A stretch of 64,000 nucleotides of DNA from Alphaproteobacteria bacterium (lineage in GTDB: Bacteria > Pseudomonadota > Alphaproteobacteria > JAAEOK01). A program made the position numbers and the translations under genes. The stretch spans positions 62,001-126,000 of the forward strand of contig JAAEOK010000045.1 of NCBI GenBank assembly GCA_024244705.1. The letters are read 5' to 3'. The notes under the pieces are model-generated. The model was not told the origin of the DNA and did not search any database. It worked only from the letters and a program-made list of their open reading frames with translations. Of this stretch, positions 53,481 to 62,673 are shown piece by piece (position 1 is the first letter of the stretch; each line of letters begins with the position of its first letter).

Positions 53481-54809
53481 ATGATTTACCAGGAAACCGA
53501 AACGTCGAACCGGCCGCAGCGCCCGATCGGCTACCAGATCGGGCTGTTGGCGCTCTTGCTGGCCTACCTAGCGTTGATGGTGCTGGCCTGGAATGGCGGT
53601 TTTTATCAGGAAGCGGCGCGGCATCTCGGTGTACCCGCGTTCGAAACCCTGTTTCTCGATATTGTCGGTCCATTGTCTTGGTTGGAATGCGCTCGGCAAG
53701 GTATCGATGTATTCACGACCAATCCCTGCGATATCGCCAATCGTATCTACAATTATGGGCATGGCTGGCTGATTTTGATGGGCACCGGTTTATCGACCGC
53801 GGACACGGTATGGGCCGGTGCTCTGACGTCGAGTGTTTTCCTGTTCGGTATCGTCGCCTTACTGCGGCCAATGGATCTCGGCCAGGCATTGTACTGTGCC
53901 CTGATCGTCGTCGCGCCGGCCATCATGTTCGCCGCCGAACGCGCCAACGTGGATATTGTGATCTTCCTGTTGGTGTTGGCCGCGGCCGGCTTGCTTTCAA
54001 TGGGTCTCGTGGGACGGCTTCTTGGCTATGTCGTGCTGTTTTTTTGCGGCCTGCTCAAGTTCTTTCCATTCTTCGCGTTGGGCCTGGCATTGCGCGAAAG
54101 AACCAAGGTTTTTTTCGCCGTGACGGCGATATCTGCCATCGGCGTCGCCATCTATATCGGCTTGTACGGGTCGGAGATATGGACCGTTTTCGGCAACATG
54201 CCGTGGACATCTCATCCGATCGAATTCACCACCCGTGGCCTAGCCAAGTCGATTGCCGCTATGTGGCATCTTGTTTTTGGTTGGGAACCGGATCGTCGCG
54301 GCCTGTGGTACGACATCGTCCGCCTACTGTTGCCGTTGGCCGGGATCTGGTTGTCTTTCCGGTCATTCAAATGGTTGCGCAGATCGGGTTTCTGCATCAA
54401 GGCGAGCAAGACCGAGATGACTCTGTTTCTGCTCGGTTGCGTCATTATCTGCTTCTGCTTCTTTACCGGCCGGAATTTCAGCTATCGTGCGATATTCCTG
54501 GTTCTGTGCGTTCCCGCCTTGCTGACGGCCCTCGGCGGGGTGGACAACGACGATAACCGCCAGACCAAGAAGATAGGATGGACAATCCTGGTTCTGCTGG
54601 CGTTCTCGCTCTGGTCGAGCGCGGTTTTCTACAACCTACAGGCGATAGGGGATGTGATAGGCGATTTCGCCTACATAGTGATTTGGGTCTTGGCCGAGGT
54701 CTTGAATTGGGCCCTGGTCGTTCTTTTGGCCGCGTTCATCTGGGATCTGGCGGCGCGTTCACCCGCATGGGGCGCCCTGGTGCGGAGCGGAAAATTCGCC
54801 GACCGATAG
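53481..54809 (+). CDS. Polytopic membrane protein, GT87/DUF2029-like glycosyltransferase
   Basis: A 442-aa protein with about 10 transmembrane segments. The motif ERANVDIVIFLLVLAAAG and the following KFFPFFALGLALRER are characteristic of GT87 (DUF2029) polyprenyl-phosphomannose-dependent enzymes. The large periplasmic loop after helix 1 contains cysteines and acidic residues. Donor and acceptor are unknown. It is divergent from the GMC gene and convergent with hutG, 2 bp apart. Confidence 0.75.
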   Translation: MIYQETETSNRPQRPIGYQIGLLALLLAYLALMVLAWNGGFYQEAARHLGVPAFETLFLDIVGPLSWLECARQGIDVFTTNPCDIANRIYNYGHGWLILMGTGLSTADTVWAGALTSSVFLFGIVALLRPMDLGQALYCALIVVAPAIMFAAERANVDIVIFLLVLAAAGLLSMGLVGRLLGYVVLFFCGLLKFFPFFALGLALRERTKVFFAVTAISAIGVAIYIGLYGSEIWTVFGNMPWTSHPIEFTTRGLAKSIAAMWHLVFGWEPDRRGLWYDIVRLLLPLAGIWLSFRSFKWLRRSGFCIKASKTEMTLFLLGCVIICFCFFTGRNFSYRAIFLVLCVPALLTALGGVDNDDNRQTKKIGWTILVLLAFSLWSSAVFYNLQAIGDVIGDFAYIVIWVLAEVLNWALVVLLAAFIWDLAARSPAWGALVRSGKFADR

Positions 54810-54811
54810 CG

Positions 54812-55621
54812 TCATAGGATCCGAATCGCTTCGGCCCACGCGGCGGCGGCCTCGACCATGGCCCGCAAGGCCGGCTGCACATTCCGCGCCAGGTCTTGTC
54901 GGTAGGCGAACGGCGGATCTTCATCCATATAGGTTGCCTGCGAGAGCTCGAGCTGAAAGGCGTGCAGCCGCTCGGTCGGGCGACCATAGTGGCGGGTGAT
55001 GTAGCCGCCCTTGAACCGGCCATCGACCGCCAACGTATATGTCGGTGCGGTGCGAAGCACATGATCGAGCCGGTCCCGGAGCGCGGAATCGCAGCTCCGC
55101 TTTTCTGCCGTGCCGAGGTTGAAATCGGGCAGCGTGCCGTCGAAGAACCGCGGCACCTGTGACCGGATAGAATGGGAGTCGAATAGAACTGCAACGCTGT
55201 GGCGGTCTCGTATGGCGGCGAGTTCAGCCTCGATTCGATCATGATAGAGGGCCCAATATGTCGTACGGCGTTCGGCGATTTCGGTGCTGCCCGGCGCGGT
55301 GTCGTCGGTATAAATGGGCTCGTTCGCGAACGTTGTCGTCGGCACGAGCTCGGTATTGTTGGCGCCCGCATAAAACGGGCGATTGTCGGGCGAACGGTTG
55401 AGATCGATGACGTAGCGGGAATAGTTGGCCTCGATGACGCTAATGCCCAGGTCAACGGCGAAATCGTAAAGGCTTGGGAGATGCCAATCGGTATCGGCGA
55501 CAAGATGCCCAGCGGCGGTCATGCGGTTCGCGATGCCAGGGGGAATAAAGGTACCGCTATGGGGCAGACTCATGAGCAACGGCCTGTGGCCGCGATGCAG
55601 TGCGAAAAGATCTGGTGTCAT
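54812..55621 (-). CDS. hutG: N-formylglutamate amidohydrolase (HutG-like)
   Basis: A 269-aa metalloenzyme of the N-formylglutamate deformylase family. Motifs are SLPHSGTFIPP, VADTDWHLPSLYDF, NYSRYVIDLNRSPDN and LFDSHSIRSQVPRFFDG, which carry the expected His, Asp and Glu ligands. In the five-step histidine pathway it yields glutamate and formate. I take ATG 55621 as the start. It is divergent from the LIV-type ABC operon that ends in hutC, with a HutC-like operator between them, so this whole unit is probably for histidine use. Confidence 0.9.
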   Translation of the reverse strand: MTPDLFALHRGHRPLLMSLPHSGTFIPPGIANRMTAAGHLVADTDWHLPSLYDFAVDLGISVIEANYSRYVIDLNRSPDNRPFYAGANNTELVPTTTFANEPIYTDDTAPGSTEIAERRTTYWALYHDRIEAELAAIRDRHSVAVLFDSHSIRSQVPRFFDGTLPDFNLGTAEKRSCDSALRDRLDHVLRTAPTYTLAVDGRFKGGYITRHYGRPTERLHAFQLELSQATYMDEDPPFAYRQDLARNVQPALRAMVEAAAAWAEAIRIL

Positions 55622-55690
55622 CCGTAACTTGTGGCGTGAAGGCTGGCTGGCGGTCAACAAGGACTTGACTCCCCAGGCGACGTTGATTTA

Positions 55691-55704
55691 CTTGTCTATA
55701 CAAC
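55691..55704. promoter_or_regulatory. HutC-like operator between hutG and the LIV operon
   Basis: CTTGTCTATACAAC has TTGT and ACAA arms around a CTAT centre, similar to the HutC-type TTGTATATACAA operator. It lies 70 bp upstream of hutG and 66 bp upstream of the binding-protein gene. The hutC gene is the last of this operon. Confidence 0.6.
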
Positions 55705-55769
55705 TTGAGCGACGTAAGCCGCATAAGGCCGGGCCGCTCGAGGCATCATGTTTTCGGGGAGGTCACAAA

Positions 55770-56921
55770 ATGAGAACGTCTCTTGGAAGAATAGCAGCCA
55801 TCGCGATGGCGGGTGTTGTCCTGGCGGTGCCGGCATTGGCGGCGGATGCCTACAAGATCGGCATCAACGTGCCATTGACCGGTTTTGCCGCTGCCGACGG
55901 CAAGTCGGCGCTGACCGGGGCCGAACTTGCGGTCGAACAAATAAATGCGGCGGGCGGAGTCAACGGCACGATGCTTGAGCTGGTCGTCGAGGACGACCAG
56001 GCGAACCCAAAACAGGCGGTTCCCGTCGTCACCAAGCTGATTGAGGACGACGGCGTGGTTCTCGGCATCTCGGGAAGTTATTCCGGCGCCACCCGTGCGG
56101 CGGCCGGGATCTACCAGTCTGCAGGCAAGCCCTATATTTCGGCCTTCGCGGTTCATCCGGACATCACCCGCGCCGGCGACTATGTGTTTCGAACCTCGTT
56201 CGTCGGCGAGGTCCAGGGTCGGGCCGGCGCCAAGCTGATCGGCGAGGACATTGGGAAAAAGAACGTTGTTCTTATTACGCTCAACAACGACTTCGGAAAA
56301 TCCTTGGCCACGGGTTTCAAGGAGAAGGCAGCCGACTACGGAATCAATATCGTCAACGAGTACGAATACGGCATCAAGGACCGGCAATTTGGGCCCATCG
56401 TCGCCAGCGTCAAGGCTGATAATCCGGACGCCATCTATGCGTCGGGCTATTTCTTCACGGCCGGCCCGCTGGTGAAGCAATTGCGGGATGGCGGCGTGAC
56501 CGCACTGGTAGTTGGCCAAGAAGGTTACGACTCGGAGAAGTTCATCGAGATTGCCGGTCCCGATGCCGAGGGCGTTATCATCACGACCTCGCTCGACCGC
56601 GATTCCGATGCGCCAGAGACCAAGTCTTTCATCGAGGAATTCGAGAAAAAGGCGGGTTTCAAGGCGGACATGGTTGCTGCGTCCGGTCACACCGCGGTCA
56701 AGGTCGCGGCGGCGGCACTGGCAAAGGCCGGTAGCGACGATCCGAAAGCCTTGCGCGATGCCATTGCCAGCGCATCGGTTGATGCCTCGACCGGGAATAT
56801 CTCTTTCAACGAATTGGGAGAGGTGCGGAAAGATGTTCAGGTCCAGGTCGTCAAGGACGGCGCTTGGCATCGTTACTCGGTAATCAGTGACGCCGAATTG
56901 TTGGCGCCCCCCGAAAGCTGA
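55770..56921 (+). CDS. LIV-type ABC transporter substrate-binding protein
   Basis: A 383-aa periplasmic protein. The signal peptide spans about residues 1-24 (AIAMAGVVLAVPALA-AD). The mature domain is a type I periplasmic fold (IGINVPLTGFAA, NAAGGVNGT, GISGSYSGATRAAAG, FGKSLATGFKEKA). The start is ATG 55770, with GGGGAGG about 6 nt upstream. Given hutG, hutC and the operator, the ligand may be histidine or urocanate rather than leucine. A strong hairpin separates it from the permease genes. Confidence 0.92.
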   Translation: MRTSLGRIAAIAMAGVVLAVPALAADAYKIGINVPLTGFAAADGKSALTGAELAVEQINAAGGVNGTMLELVVEDDQANPKQAVPVVTKLIEDDGVVLGISGSYSGATRAAAGIYQSAGKPYISAFAVHPDITRAGDYVFRTSFVGEVQGRAGAKLIGEDIGKKNVVLITLNNDFGKSLATGFKEKAADYGINIVNEYEYGIKDRQFGPIVASVKADNPDAIYASGYFFTAGPLVKQLRDGGVTALVVGQEGYDSEKFIEIAGPDAEGVIITTSLDRDSDAPETKSFIEEFEKKAGFKADMVAASGHTAVKVAAAALAKAGSDDPKALRDAIASASVDASTGNISFNELGEVRKDVQVQVVKDGAWHRYSVISDAELLAPPES

Positions 56922-56940
56922 GCCGTCCGCTTGATTGTTG

Positions 56941-56971
56941 CGACGTCCCGGAGCGGGTCTCCGGGACGTCG
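56941..56971 (+). promoter_or_regulatory. 13-bp perfect hairpin between binding-protein and permease genes
   Basis: CGACGTCCCGGAG (56941-56953) pairs completely with CTCCGGGACGTCG (56959-56971) around a 5-nt loop. It sits 20 bp after the binding-protein stop and 63 bp before the livH start. No U-tract follows, so it is more like an mRNA-stabilising or attenuating stem than a full terminator. Confidence 0.75.
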
Positions 56972-57033
56972 ATTCATATGACCTTGCGAGCGCTTTTCGT
57001 GGGGAACGATCTGCCGAGCGAGGATCGTCTCGA

Positions 57034-57894
57034 ATGCTCTATGTAGATCTGTTCATACAGGGCTTGGTGCAGGGCAGTATCTATGCGCTGATCGCCGTCG
57101 GGCTGACGCTGGTCTATGGCTTGCTCCGAATTCTCCACGTTGCACACGCTGGATTGTTCACGCTCGGCGGCTACTTTGGTGTCCTGATTACCAATCAGAC
57201 GGGCAGTTTGGGGCTCGCGGTGTTCGTGGCGATGATCGTCGTGGGCGCGATCGGAATGGCGATCTATCGCCTCGCCTACCAGCCGATCCTCGATCAACCG
57301 CCCTATGTCGCGTTGATCGCGTCGATAGGCCTGTTCATTGCGATGGAGGAAATCTATCGCCTAACTTTTGGGCCGTATGGCCTTTCCTATACAAACCCAC
57401 CGCTGCAGGGATCGATCGGTTTCGCCGGATTGAGCCTCCGTAGCGCCGAAGTCGTGACGATCGTGGGGGCGTTCGTCATGGTCACGGTATTGGCGGTTTT
57501 GTCGAGTCGAACCCGAGTTGGGATTGCCTGGCGCGCCACGGTAACCGATCCGCAGATGGCCGAATCGTTTGGCGTCAATATCATCAAAGTACGGTATCTG
57601 AATTTCTTCCTGGGCACGGCCTTGGCCGCCGCCGCCGGCGTCATGGTCGCCCTTCTCAACAATTTGGTCGAGCCGACGATGGGCAGCGTCCCGAGTTATA
57701 AGGCGTTGGCGATCATCGTCCTGGGCGGTCTCGGCAATGTCAAAGGCACGTTGATCGCATCGATTGCGCTCGGTGTCATCGAGTCCTTCGGAACGATCTA
57801 TCTTGGTTCCATACTGGATCGCGATGCCATCGCCTTCGCCTTCTTGATCGTTGTGCTCATGATTCGGCCCCAGGGCCTGTTCGGTAGGCGGTAA
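57034..57894 (+). CDS. livH: LIV-type ABC transporter permease LivH
   Basis: A 286-aa polytopic permease. It shows the family motif QGLVQGSIYALIAVGLTLVYGLLRILHVAHAG at the N-terminus, the EAA-like coupling loop around SFGVNIIKVRYLNF, and GLGNVKGTLIASIALGVIES near the end. The start is placed at ATG 57034 to match the family; an in-frame ATG at 56935 would run through the hairpin. livM follows after 3 bp. Confidence 0.92.
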   Translation: MLYVDLFIQGLVQGSIYALIAVGLTLVYGLLRILHVAHAGLFTLGGYFGVLITNQTGSLGLAVFVAMIVVGAIGMAIYRLAYQPILDQPPYVALIASIGLFIAMEEIYRLTFGPYGLSYTNPPLQGSIGFAGLSLRSAEVVTIVGAFVMVTVLAVLSSRTRVGIAWRATVTDPQMAESFGVNIIKVRYLNFFLGTALAAAAGVMVALLNNLVEPTMGSVPSYKALAIIVLGGLGNVKGTLIASIALGVIESFGTIYLGSILDRDAIAFAFLIVVLMIRPQGLFGRR

Positions 57895-57897
57895 CTC

Positions 57898-58752
57898 ATG
57901 GCCTACGAGATCAGCCTACTCACCGCCATGGGGATCAGCGTAGTTTTCGCATTGAGCCTCAATCTTATCACTGGCTTCTGCGGCCAAATCAGCCTCGGAC
58001 ATGCCGCTTTTTATGGTACCGGCGCCTACTGCGCGGCGATGCTGACGACCAACGGATTGCCCTTCGCGTTGGCGATCGTCGCGGCTGCGCTGGCGGCTGG
58101 ACTGCTTGGCGTGATTGTCGGGTTTGCGAGCTTGCGCGTACGTCATGATTTCTTGGCGATTACCACCATGGGCGTGGGTTTTCTGTTTATTGGAGTCGTT
58201 CGCAAACAGGATTTTCTTGGCGGCGAAATGGGGATCGGAGGCATTCCTGGTACCGGCTTGGACAAGCTCGAGTTCATGATCTTGGTGCTGGTCGTGGCTG
58301 CGTTGATTGCGGTTTTCAGTATCTACCTAAAGAAATCGTGGATGGGATACGCATTCGATTCTATCGCGGATGACGAAGACACGGCTCGCGTGGTGGGCAT
58401 AGATGTCGCCCGCTACAAGCTTACCGCCTTCGCCATGGGGACCTCGCTGGCCGGTGTTGCGGGTGCCCTTTACGCCCACAACGTCCGTTTCATCGATCCA
58501 GACAGTTTCGGTTTTGTCGAATCGATCACCGTTTTGGCGATGGTCGTGGTCGGCGGCATCGGCTCGGTCTGGGGCGTCGCGATCGCCGCCGCGGTGCTGA
58601 CGGCGCTACCGTTATCAGTTGCCTTCATCTCCGACTACAAACTGCTGCTCTATGGAGGACTGTTGTTTGCCGTCATGCGTTTCAGCCCCGATGGTTTGGC
58701 CGGCTGGACTCGTCGCCTGCTCTCTCGGGTATCCAAGAGGGCGCCGGCGTGA
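57898..58752 (+). CDS. livM: LIV-type ABC transporter permease LivM
   Basis: A 284-aa permease. It carries the LivM signatures SLNLITGFCGQISLGHAAFYGTGAY, the coupling loop SIADDEDTARVVGIDVARYK and VVGGIGSVWGVAIAAA. It pairs with LivH to form the membrane channel. Its last codons overlap the livG GTG by 4 bp (GTGA), indicating coupled translation. Confidence 0.93.
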   Translation: MAYEISLLTAMGISVVFALSLNLITGFCGQISLGHAAFYGTGAYCAAMLTTNGLPFALAIVAAALAAGLLGVIVGFASLRVRHDFLAITTMGVGFLFIGVVRKQDFLGGEMGIGGIPGTGLDKLEFMILVLVVAALIAVFSIYLKKSWMGYAFDSIADDEDTARVVGIDVARYKLTAFAMGTSLAGVAGALYAHNVRFIDPDSFGFVESITVLAMVVVGGIGSVWGVAIAAAVLTALPLSVAFISDYKLLLYGGLLFAVMRFSPDGLAGWTRRLLSRVSKRAPA

Positions 58753-59513
58753 CGGCGCTCCTTGAAATTCGCGGGGTGACCGTCCGGTTCGGCGGTGTGA
58801 CGGCGATTGACAATGTGTCGTTTCAGCTCGAACAGGGTGAATTGCTTGGACTAATTGGTCCGAATGGGGCCGGCAAGACGACCATGCTGAGGTCGATTAC
58901 GGGCGTTGTCCGGCCTCAAAACGGTGAGGTTTGCCTGAACGGCGTCGATATCTCCCGTTTGCCGATCCATGTCCGCGTGCGACGCGGCCTGGGATTGTCG
59001 CAGCAGATCGTACGGCCGTTTCGTCAAATGACCGTGCTCGACAACGTCGCCTTGACGGCGGGCCACATGAAGACCGCCGATCCGCTACGTGCGCTCCTGT
59101 TCACGGACCGTTCTTCGCAGCGCGCTCGCGCTCGTGAACTGCTCGACCTGGTCGGGATCGGGGATACGGCGCAGGCAATGCCGTCTTCGCTGCCACTGGG
59201 CTATTTGAAGCGCCTCGAAGTCGCGCGCGCTTTGGCGCTCGAACCGACGGTTCTGCTGCTCGACGAGCCGCTCGCCGGACTCAATAGCATCGAGGCGGCG
59301 CGCCTTGCAGACACGATCGTAAAGCTGAACGGCGGGGGACTATCCGTGGTTCTGATCGAACACAATTTGGGAGAAGTGCTTCGAATTTGCAGCCGTCTCG
59401 TCGTTCTCGACAACGGCCGCAAGATTGGCGACGGACGGCCCGAAGCGGTGATGGCCGATGGTCACGTAAGGGCGGCATATCTTGGCGTGGAGGCAAGCGA
59501 TGCTGCGGCTTGA
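58749..59513 (+). CDS. livG: LIV-type ABC transporter ATP-binding protein LivG
   Basis: A 254-aa ATPase. Walker A is GPNGAGKT, the signature loop is degenerate (LPLGYLKRLEVARAL in place of LSYGQQR), Walker B is VLLLDEPLAGL and the switch His is in LIEHNLG. GTG start, overlapping livM. It overlaps livF by 14 bp. Confidence 0.93.
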   Translation: MTALLEIRGVTVRFGGVTAIDNVSFQLEQGELLGLIGPNGAGKTTMLRSITGVVRPQNGEVCLNGVDISRLPIHVRVRRGLGLSQQIVRPFRQMTVLDNVALTAGHMKTADPLRALLFTDRSSQRARARELLDLVGIGDTAQAMPSSLPLGYLKRLEVARALALEPTVLLLDEPLAGLNSIEAARLADTIVKLNGGGLSVVLIEHNLGEVLRICSRLVVLDNGRKIGDGRPEAVMADGHVRAAYLGVEASDAAA

Positions 59514-60219
59514 ATCGATGAGCTGCGGCTACGGGCCGTTCCAGGCGGTGCACGATCTTAGCTTCGAGGTTGCCGAGGGCTCGATTTTCGCTCTTGTCGG
59601 CGCGAACGGGGCAGGGAAGTCTTCGACCATCATGACCATCGCCGGTCACGTCGAGCTTCAGGGCGGTGTCATAAAATTCGATGGCGAGGATATTTCCACG
59701 CTTGCGGCCCGTGACCGCGTGCGGAAGGGAATTGCCCTGGCACCGGAGGGGCGGCGCCTGTTCCCCGACCTCACGGTAGCCGAAAATCTGATCGTCGGGG
59801 GTTATAGCAGGCCGGCTGCGGAGACGACCGCCACGCGCGATATGGTATTTGGCCTGTTTCCAAGGCTGGCCGAGCGATCGACCCAATATGCCGGTTCGAT
59901 GTCCGGTGGCGAACAGCAAATGCTAGCGATCGGCCGTGCGTTGATGGCCCATCCGCGATTTCTGATGATCGACGAAGTCTCGCTTGGGCTGATGCCGAAA
60001 GTTGTCGATATCTGCTATTCGGCGATCTCGCGCCTCAAGCAGTCCGGCCTCACGGTATTGCTCGTCGAGCAAAGCACCCAACGTGCGCTCGAGGTCGCGG
60101 ACACGATATGCGTTCTGGAATCGGGTCGCCCGGTATGGCAGGGCGGCGTCGCCGAGGCGCGCGCCGATCCCGGGATGATCGACGCCTATCTTGGCCTGGC
60201 GCGGGAGCAGGAGACATGA
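59500..60219 (+). CDS. livF: LIV-type ABC transporter ATP-binding protein LivF
   Basis: A 239-aa ATPase. Walker A is GANGAGKS, the signature SGGEQQML, Walker B is FLMIDEVSLGL and the switch His position reads VEQSTQRAL (Gln, as in many LivF proteins). The start is ATG 59500, directly after GGAGG, inside the 3' end of livG. The stop overlaps the hutC start by 4 bp (ATGA). Confidence 0.93.
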   Translation: MLRLESMSCGYGPFQAVHDLSFEVAEGSIFALVGANGAGKSSTIMTIAGHVELQGGVIKFDGEDISTLAARDRVRKGIALAPEGRRLFPDLTVAENLIVGGYSRPAAETTATRDMVFGLFPRLAERSTQYAGSMSGGEQQMLAIGRALMAHPRFLMIDEVSLGLMPKVVDICYSAISRLKQSGLTVLLVEQSTQRALEVADTICVLESGRPVWQGGVAEARADPGMIDAYLGLAREQET

Positions 60220-60935
60220 CAACCGCGCGGCCGGTGCCGCTCTATCAGCAGGTCAAAGACTATATCTCCAGTCATGTCGCGTCCGGAGAATGGGTCGAAG
60301 GGGATCGCGTGCCGTCGGAAAACGAACTGGTGCGCCGGCTCGGAGCCAGCCGGATGACGGTCAATCGCGCCCTGCGAGAATTATCGGTCGAGGGCGTAAT
60401 ACGGCGCGTTCAGGGGCTTGGCACCTTCGTCGAAAGCAACAAGGCGCAATCGACTTTCCTGGAGATACGGAATATCGCCGATGAGATCCGTGAACGCGGC
60501 CATTCCTATCATGCGGAGCCATACACCGTCGGCACCGAGACGGTGACGGATAGGATCGCCTATCTGCTCGAGCTCGAGCCTGGCGCACGGGTATTTCATT
60601 CCATCATTGTCCATTTCGAGAACCGAGAGCCGGTGCAACTCGAGGATAGGTTTGTCAATCCGGCTATCGCCCCGGACTATCTCGATATCGATTTCACCGA
60701 GACCACGCCCAATGAGTATTTGATGCGGGTGGCGCCGCTGCTCGCCGTCGAACATGTGGTCGAGGCGACACCGCCCAATCCTTTGACCCAAAAACTGCTA
60801 TCGATGTCGAGGGAAGAGCCGTGCCTACTGCTGCACCGGCGCACTTGGTCCGGGCGGCACGTTGCGGCCTATGCGCGTTTGCTGCACCCCGGCAGCCGAT
60901 ACCGGCTGAGCGCTCAATTTCCCGTTGGCGACTGA
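60216..60935 (+). CDS. hutC: GntR-family histidine utilization repressor-like protein HutC
   Basis: A 239-aa HutC-subfamily regulator. The winged helix-turn-helix is at residues 10-70 (YQQVKDYI, VPSENELVRRLGASRMTVNRALREL, GLGTFVES) and the UTRA effector domain at about 95-235, containing FHSIIVHFENREPVQLEDRFVNP. HutC binds urocanate and represses hut genes. It is the last gene of the LIV operon, overlaps livF, and presumably binds the TTGT-N4-ACAA site at 55691. Confidence 0.9.
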   Translation: MTTARPVPLYQQVKDYISSHVASGEWVEGDRVPSENELVRRLGASRMTVNRALRELSVEGVIRRVQGLGTFVESNKAQSTFLEIRNIADEIRERGHSYHAEPYTVGTETVTDRIAYLLELEPGARVFHSIIVHFENREPVQLEDRFVNPAIAPDYLDIDFTETTPNEYLMRVAPLLAVEHVVEATPPNPLTQKLLSMSREEPCLLLHRRTWSGRHVAAYARLLHPGSRYRLSAQFPVGD

Positions 60936-60960
60936 ATGTGGGGAAACGGTTCCGCGAGTT

Positions 60961-62433
60961 CTAGTAGGTTTCGCGATTGTCGAAAACGACCAGGATGGTC
61001 TTCGCGGCGATATATAGATCGAACCAAATCGACCAATTCTTGATGTAGTCGAGATCGTACTCGACCCTCTTTTCAATTTTCTCGACCGTGTCCGTTTCGC
61101 CGCGCCACCCGTTGACTTGAGCCCAGCCGGTGATTCCGGGTTTGACCTTGTGACGTGCCGCATAATGATTGGCCACCTCCTCGTAACGGCGGCCGGCGGC
61201 CTTGGCGGCCAATCCGTGTGGCCGGGGGCCGACGATGGACATGTCGCCGCGCACCACGTTGATGAACTGCGGCAACTCGTCCAAGCTCCACTTCCTGAGG
61301 AATTTCCCGACCGGAGTGACGCGGGGGTCGTCCCGGGTCGTAAGGACTTCAGCCGCGCGGTCCTCCAGGTGGCTATACATCGACCGAAATTTTAGGACCT
61401 CGATTGGCCTGTTGTTATAGCCGTACCGAATTTGGCGGAACAGCACAGGGCCCGGCGAGTCCAATCTTATGGCGAGCGCGATCAGACCGAGTATTGGGGA
61501 AATCGCCAAGAGAATCAGCGACCCTAGCACGCGATCCTCCAACGCCTTCAGAATGTAGTCCCACCCCGATATGGGTCGGTCGAGGACACCGAGCATGGGC
61601 AGGCCGGCGACATCGACGTAGGATCGGCCGCGAAATTCGGGAGCAAGATTTTCGGGCGCCAACCGAATATCGACCGGTGTCTCGGCGAGCCTGTTGATGA
61701 CCGTGCGCAGGCGCTGGTGTTCGTGCCACGGAATGGCGACGATGACCTGGTCGATCGCCCCATCGCGAATCATGGCGACGAGGCCTGTGAGTCCACCGAG
61801 TGTGTCTCTGCTCCCGTACCCAGCCTGACCGCCGGACGCGGTTGCATCCCGGCGATCGTCGACAAAGCCCAGGATACTGATCGAATCACCACATTCGCTA
61901 CCGAACTGCCGAACCAAGCCGGCGGCCCGTTCTCCGACCCCAACGATGGCGGTCCGAATGGCGAACCGGCCTGCTTGGGCGCGGTCGGTAATCCAGGCCC
62001 GGAAAATGATGCGGCCGATGATCAATGACGCGATTGCGCCGGTTAGCCAGGACGTCGCCCATACGCGCGAGTAGAACCCGGTGATCTTGAGGGCGAAGGC
62101 GAGCACCAGGAGACCCGCCGCTGTCATGGCGAGCGCCCCGATCAATCTGCCAATTGCGAAGTTCCGACCGAGTATGAATGACTTGCGATAGGTGCCGAAC
62201 CATTGAAGATTGAGGAGTGCGACGATGACCGTGACAAAGAAAGCGACCGCGTATCGGCTGCTGATTTCATTCTCGCCAGGTAGGACATAGAGCGCATAAA
62301 TCGAAATGCCCGGTAAGACGACGGCGACCGCGTCGACAGCCCGCGCGATACCGAGCAGCGACGTTTTTGTCAACGCCGTTGCGCGCCGGGGGAGTTCCCG
62401 TGTGTGTACGAAGGTGGCGTTCAAATCGGTCAT
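60961..62433 (-). CDS. Undecaprenyl-phosphate glycosylphosphotransferase (WcaJ/EpsB-like)
   Basis: About 490 aa. Four or five N-terminal transmembrane helices (residues 15-130) are followed by a CoA-binding-like domain (AIVGVGERAAGLVRQFG, FVDDRR) and the C-terminal sugar transferase domain: RLDSPGPVLFRQIRYG, VLKFRSMYSH, the catalytic Asp-Glu in SLDELPQFINVVRGDMSIVGPRPHG. It starts exopolysaccharide repeat-unit assembly by moving a hexose-1-phosphate to undecaprenyl phosphate. The start is uncertain: ATG 62433 is used here, while GTG 62520 is possible. It is convergent with hutC. Confidence 0.9.
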   Translation of the reverse strand: MTDLNATFVHTRELPRRATALTKTSLLGIARAVDAVAVVLPGISIYALYVLPGENEISSRYAVAFFVTVIVALLNLQWFGTYRKSFILGRNFAIGRLIGALAMTAAGLLVLAFALKITGFYSRVWATSWLTGAIASLIIGRIIFRAWITDRAQAGRFAIRTAIVGVGERAAGLVRQFGSECGDSISILGFVDDRRDATASGGQAGYGSRDTLGGLTGLVAMIRDGAIDQVIVAIPWHEHQRLRTVINRLAETPVDIRLAPENLAPEFRGRSYVDVAGLPMLGVLDRPISGWDYILKALEDRVLGSLILLAISPILGLIALAIRLDSPGPVLFRQIRYGYNNRPIEVLKFRSMYSHLEDRAAEVLTTRDDPRVTPVGKFLRKWSLDELPQFINVVRGDMSIVGPRPHGLAAKAAGRRYEEVANHYAARHKVKPGITGWAQVNGWRGETDTVEKIEKRVEYDLDYIKNWSIWFDLYIAAKTILVVFDNRETY

Positions 62434-62673
62434 CCGGGTCCACGATCGAAACGGCAGGGCACAGTGCACGTCCGAGAGGTGGATTGCTGTGTGCTCTGTA
62501 GTCGTGGGAATTATCGCCACATATCCTTAATCAGCGGTTTACTGGAGGCGCTGATTTTCGGATTGCTTTTGCCCAATTTGAAATAAGTCAGGCGTCCCCC
62601 GTAGTGCGCGGCCACATCGGCGACCGAGCGGGTGGGCTTGGCGATGGAAAGCGTCGCGCCATCGGATTGGTGC

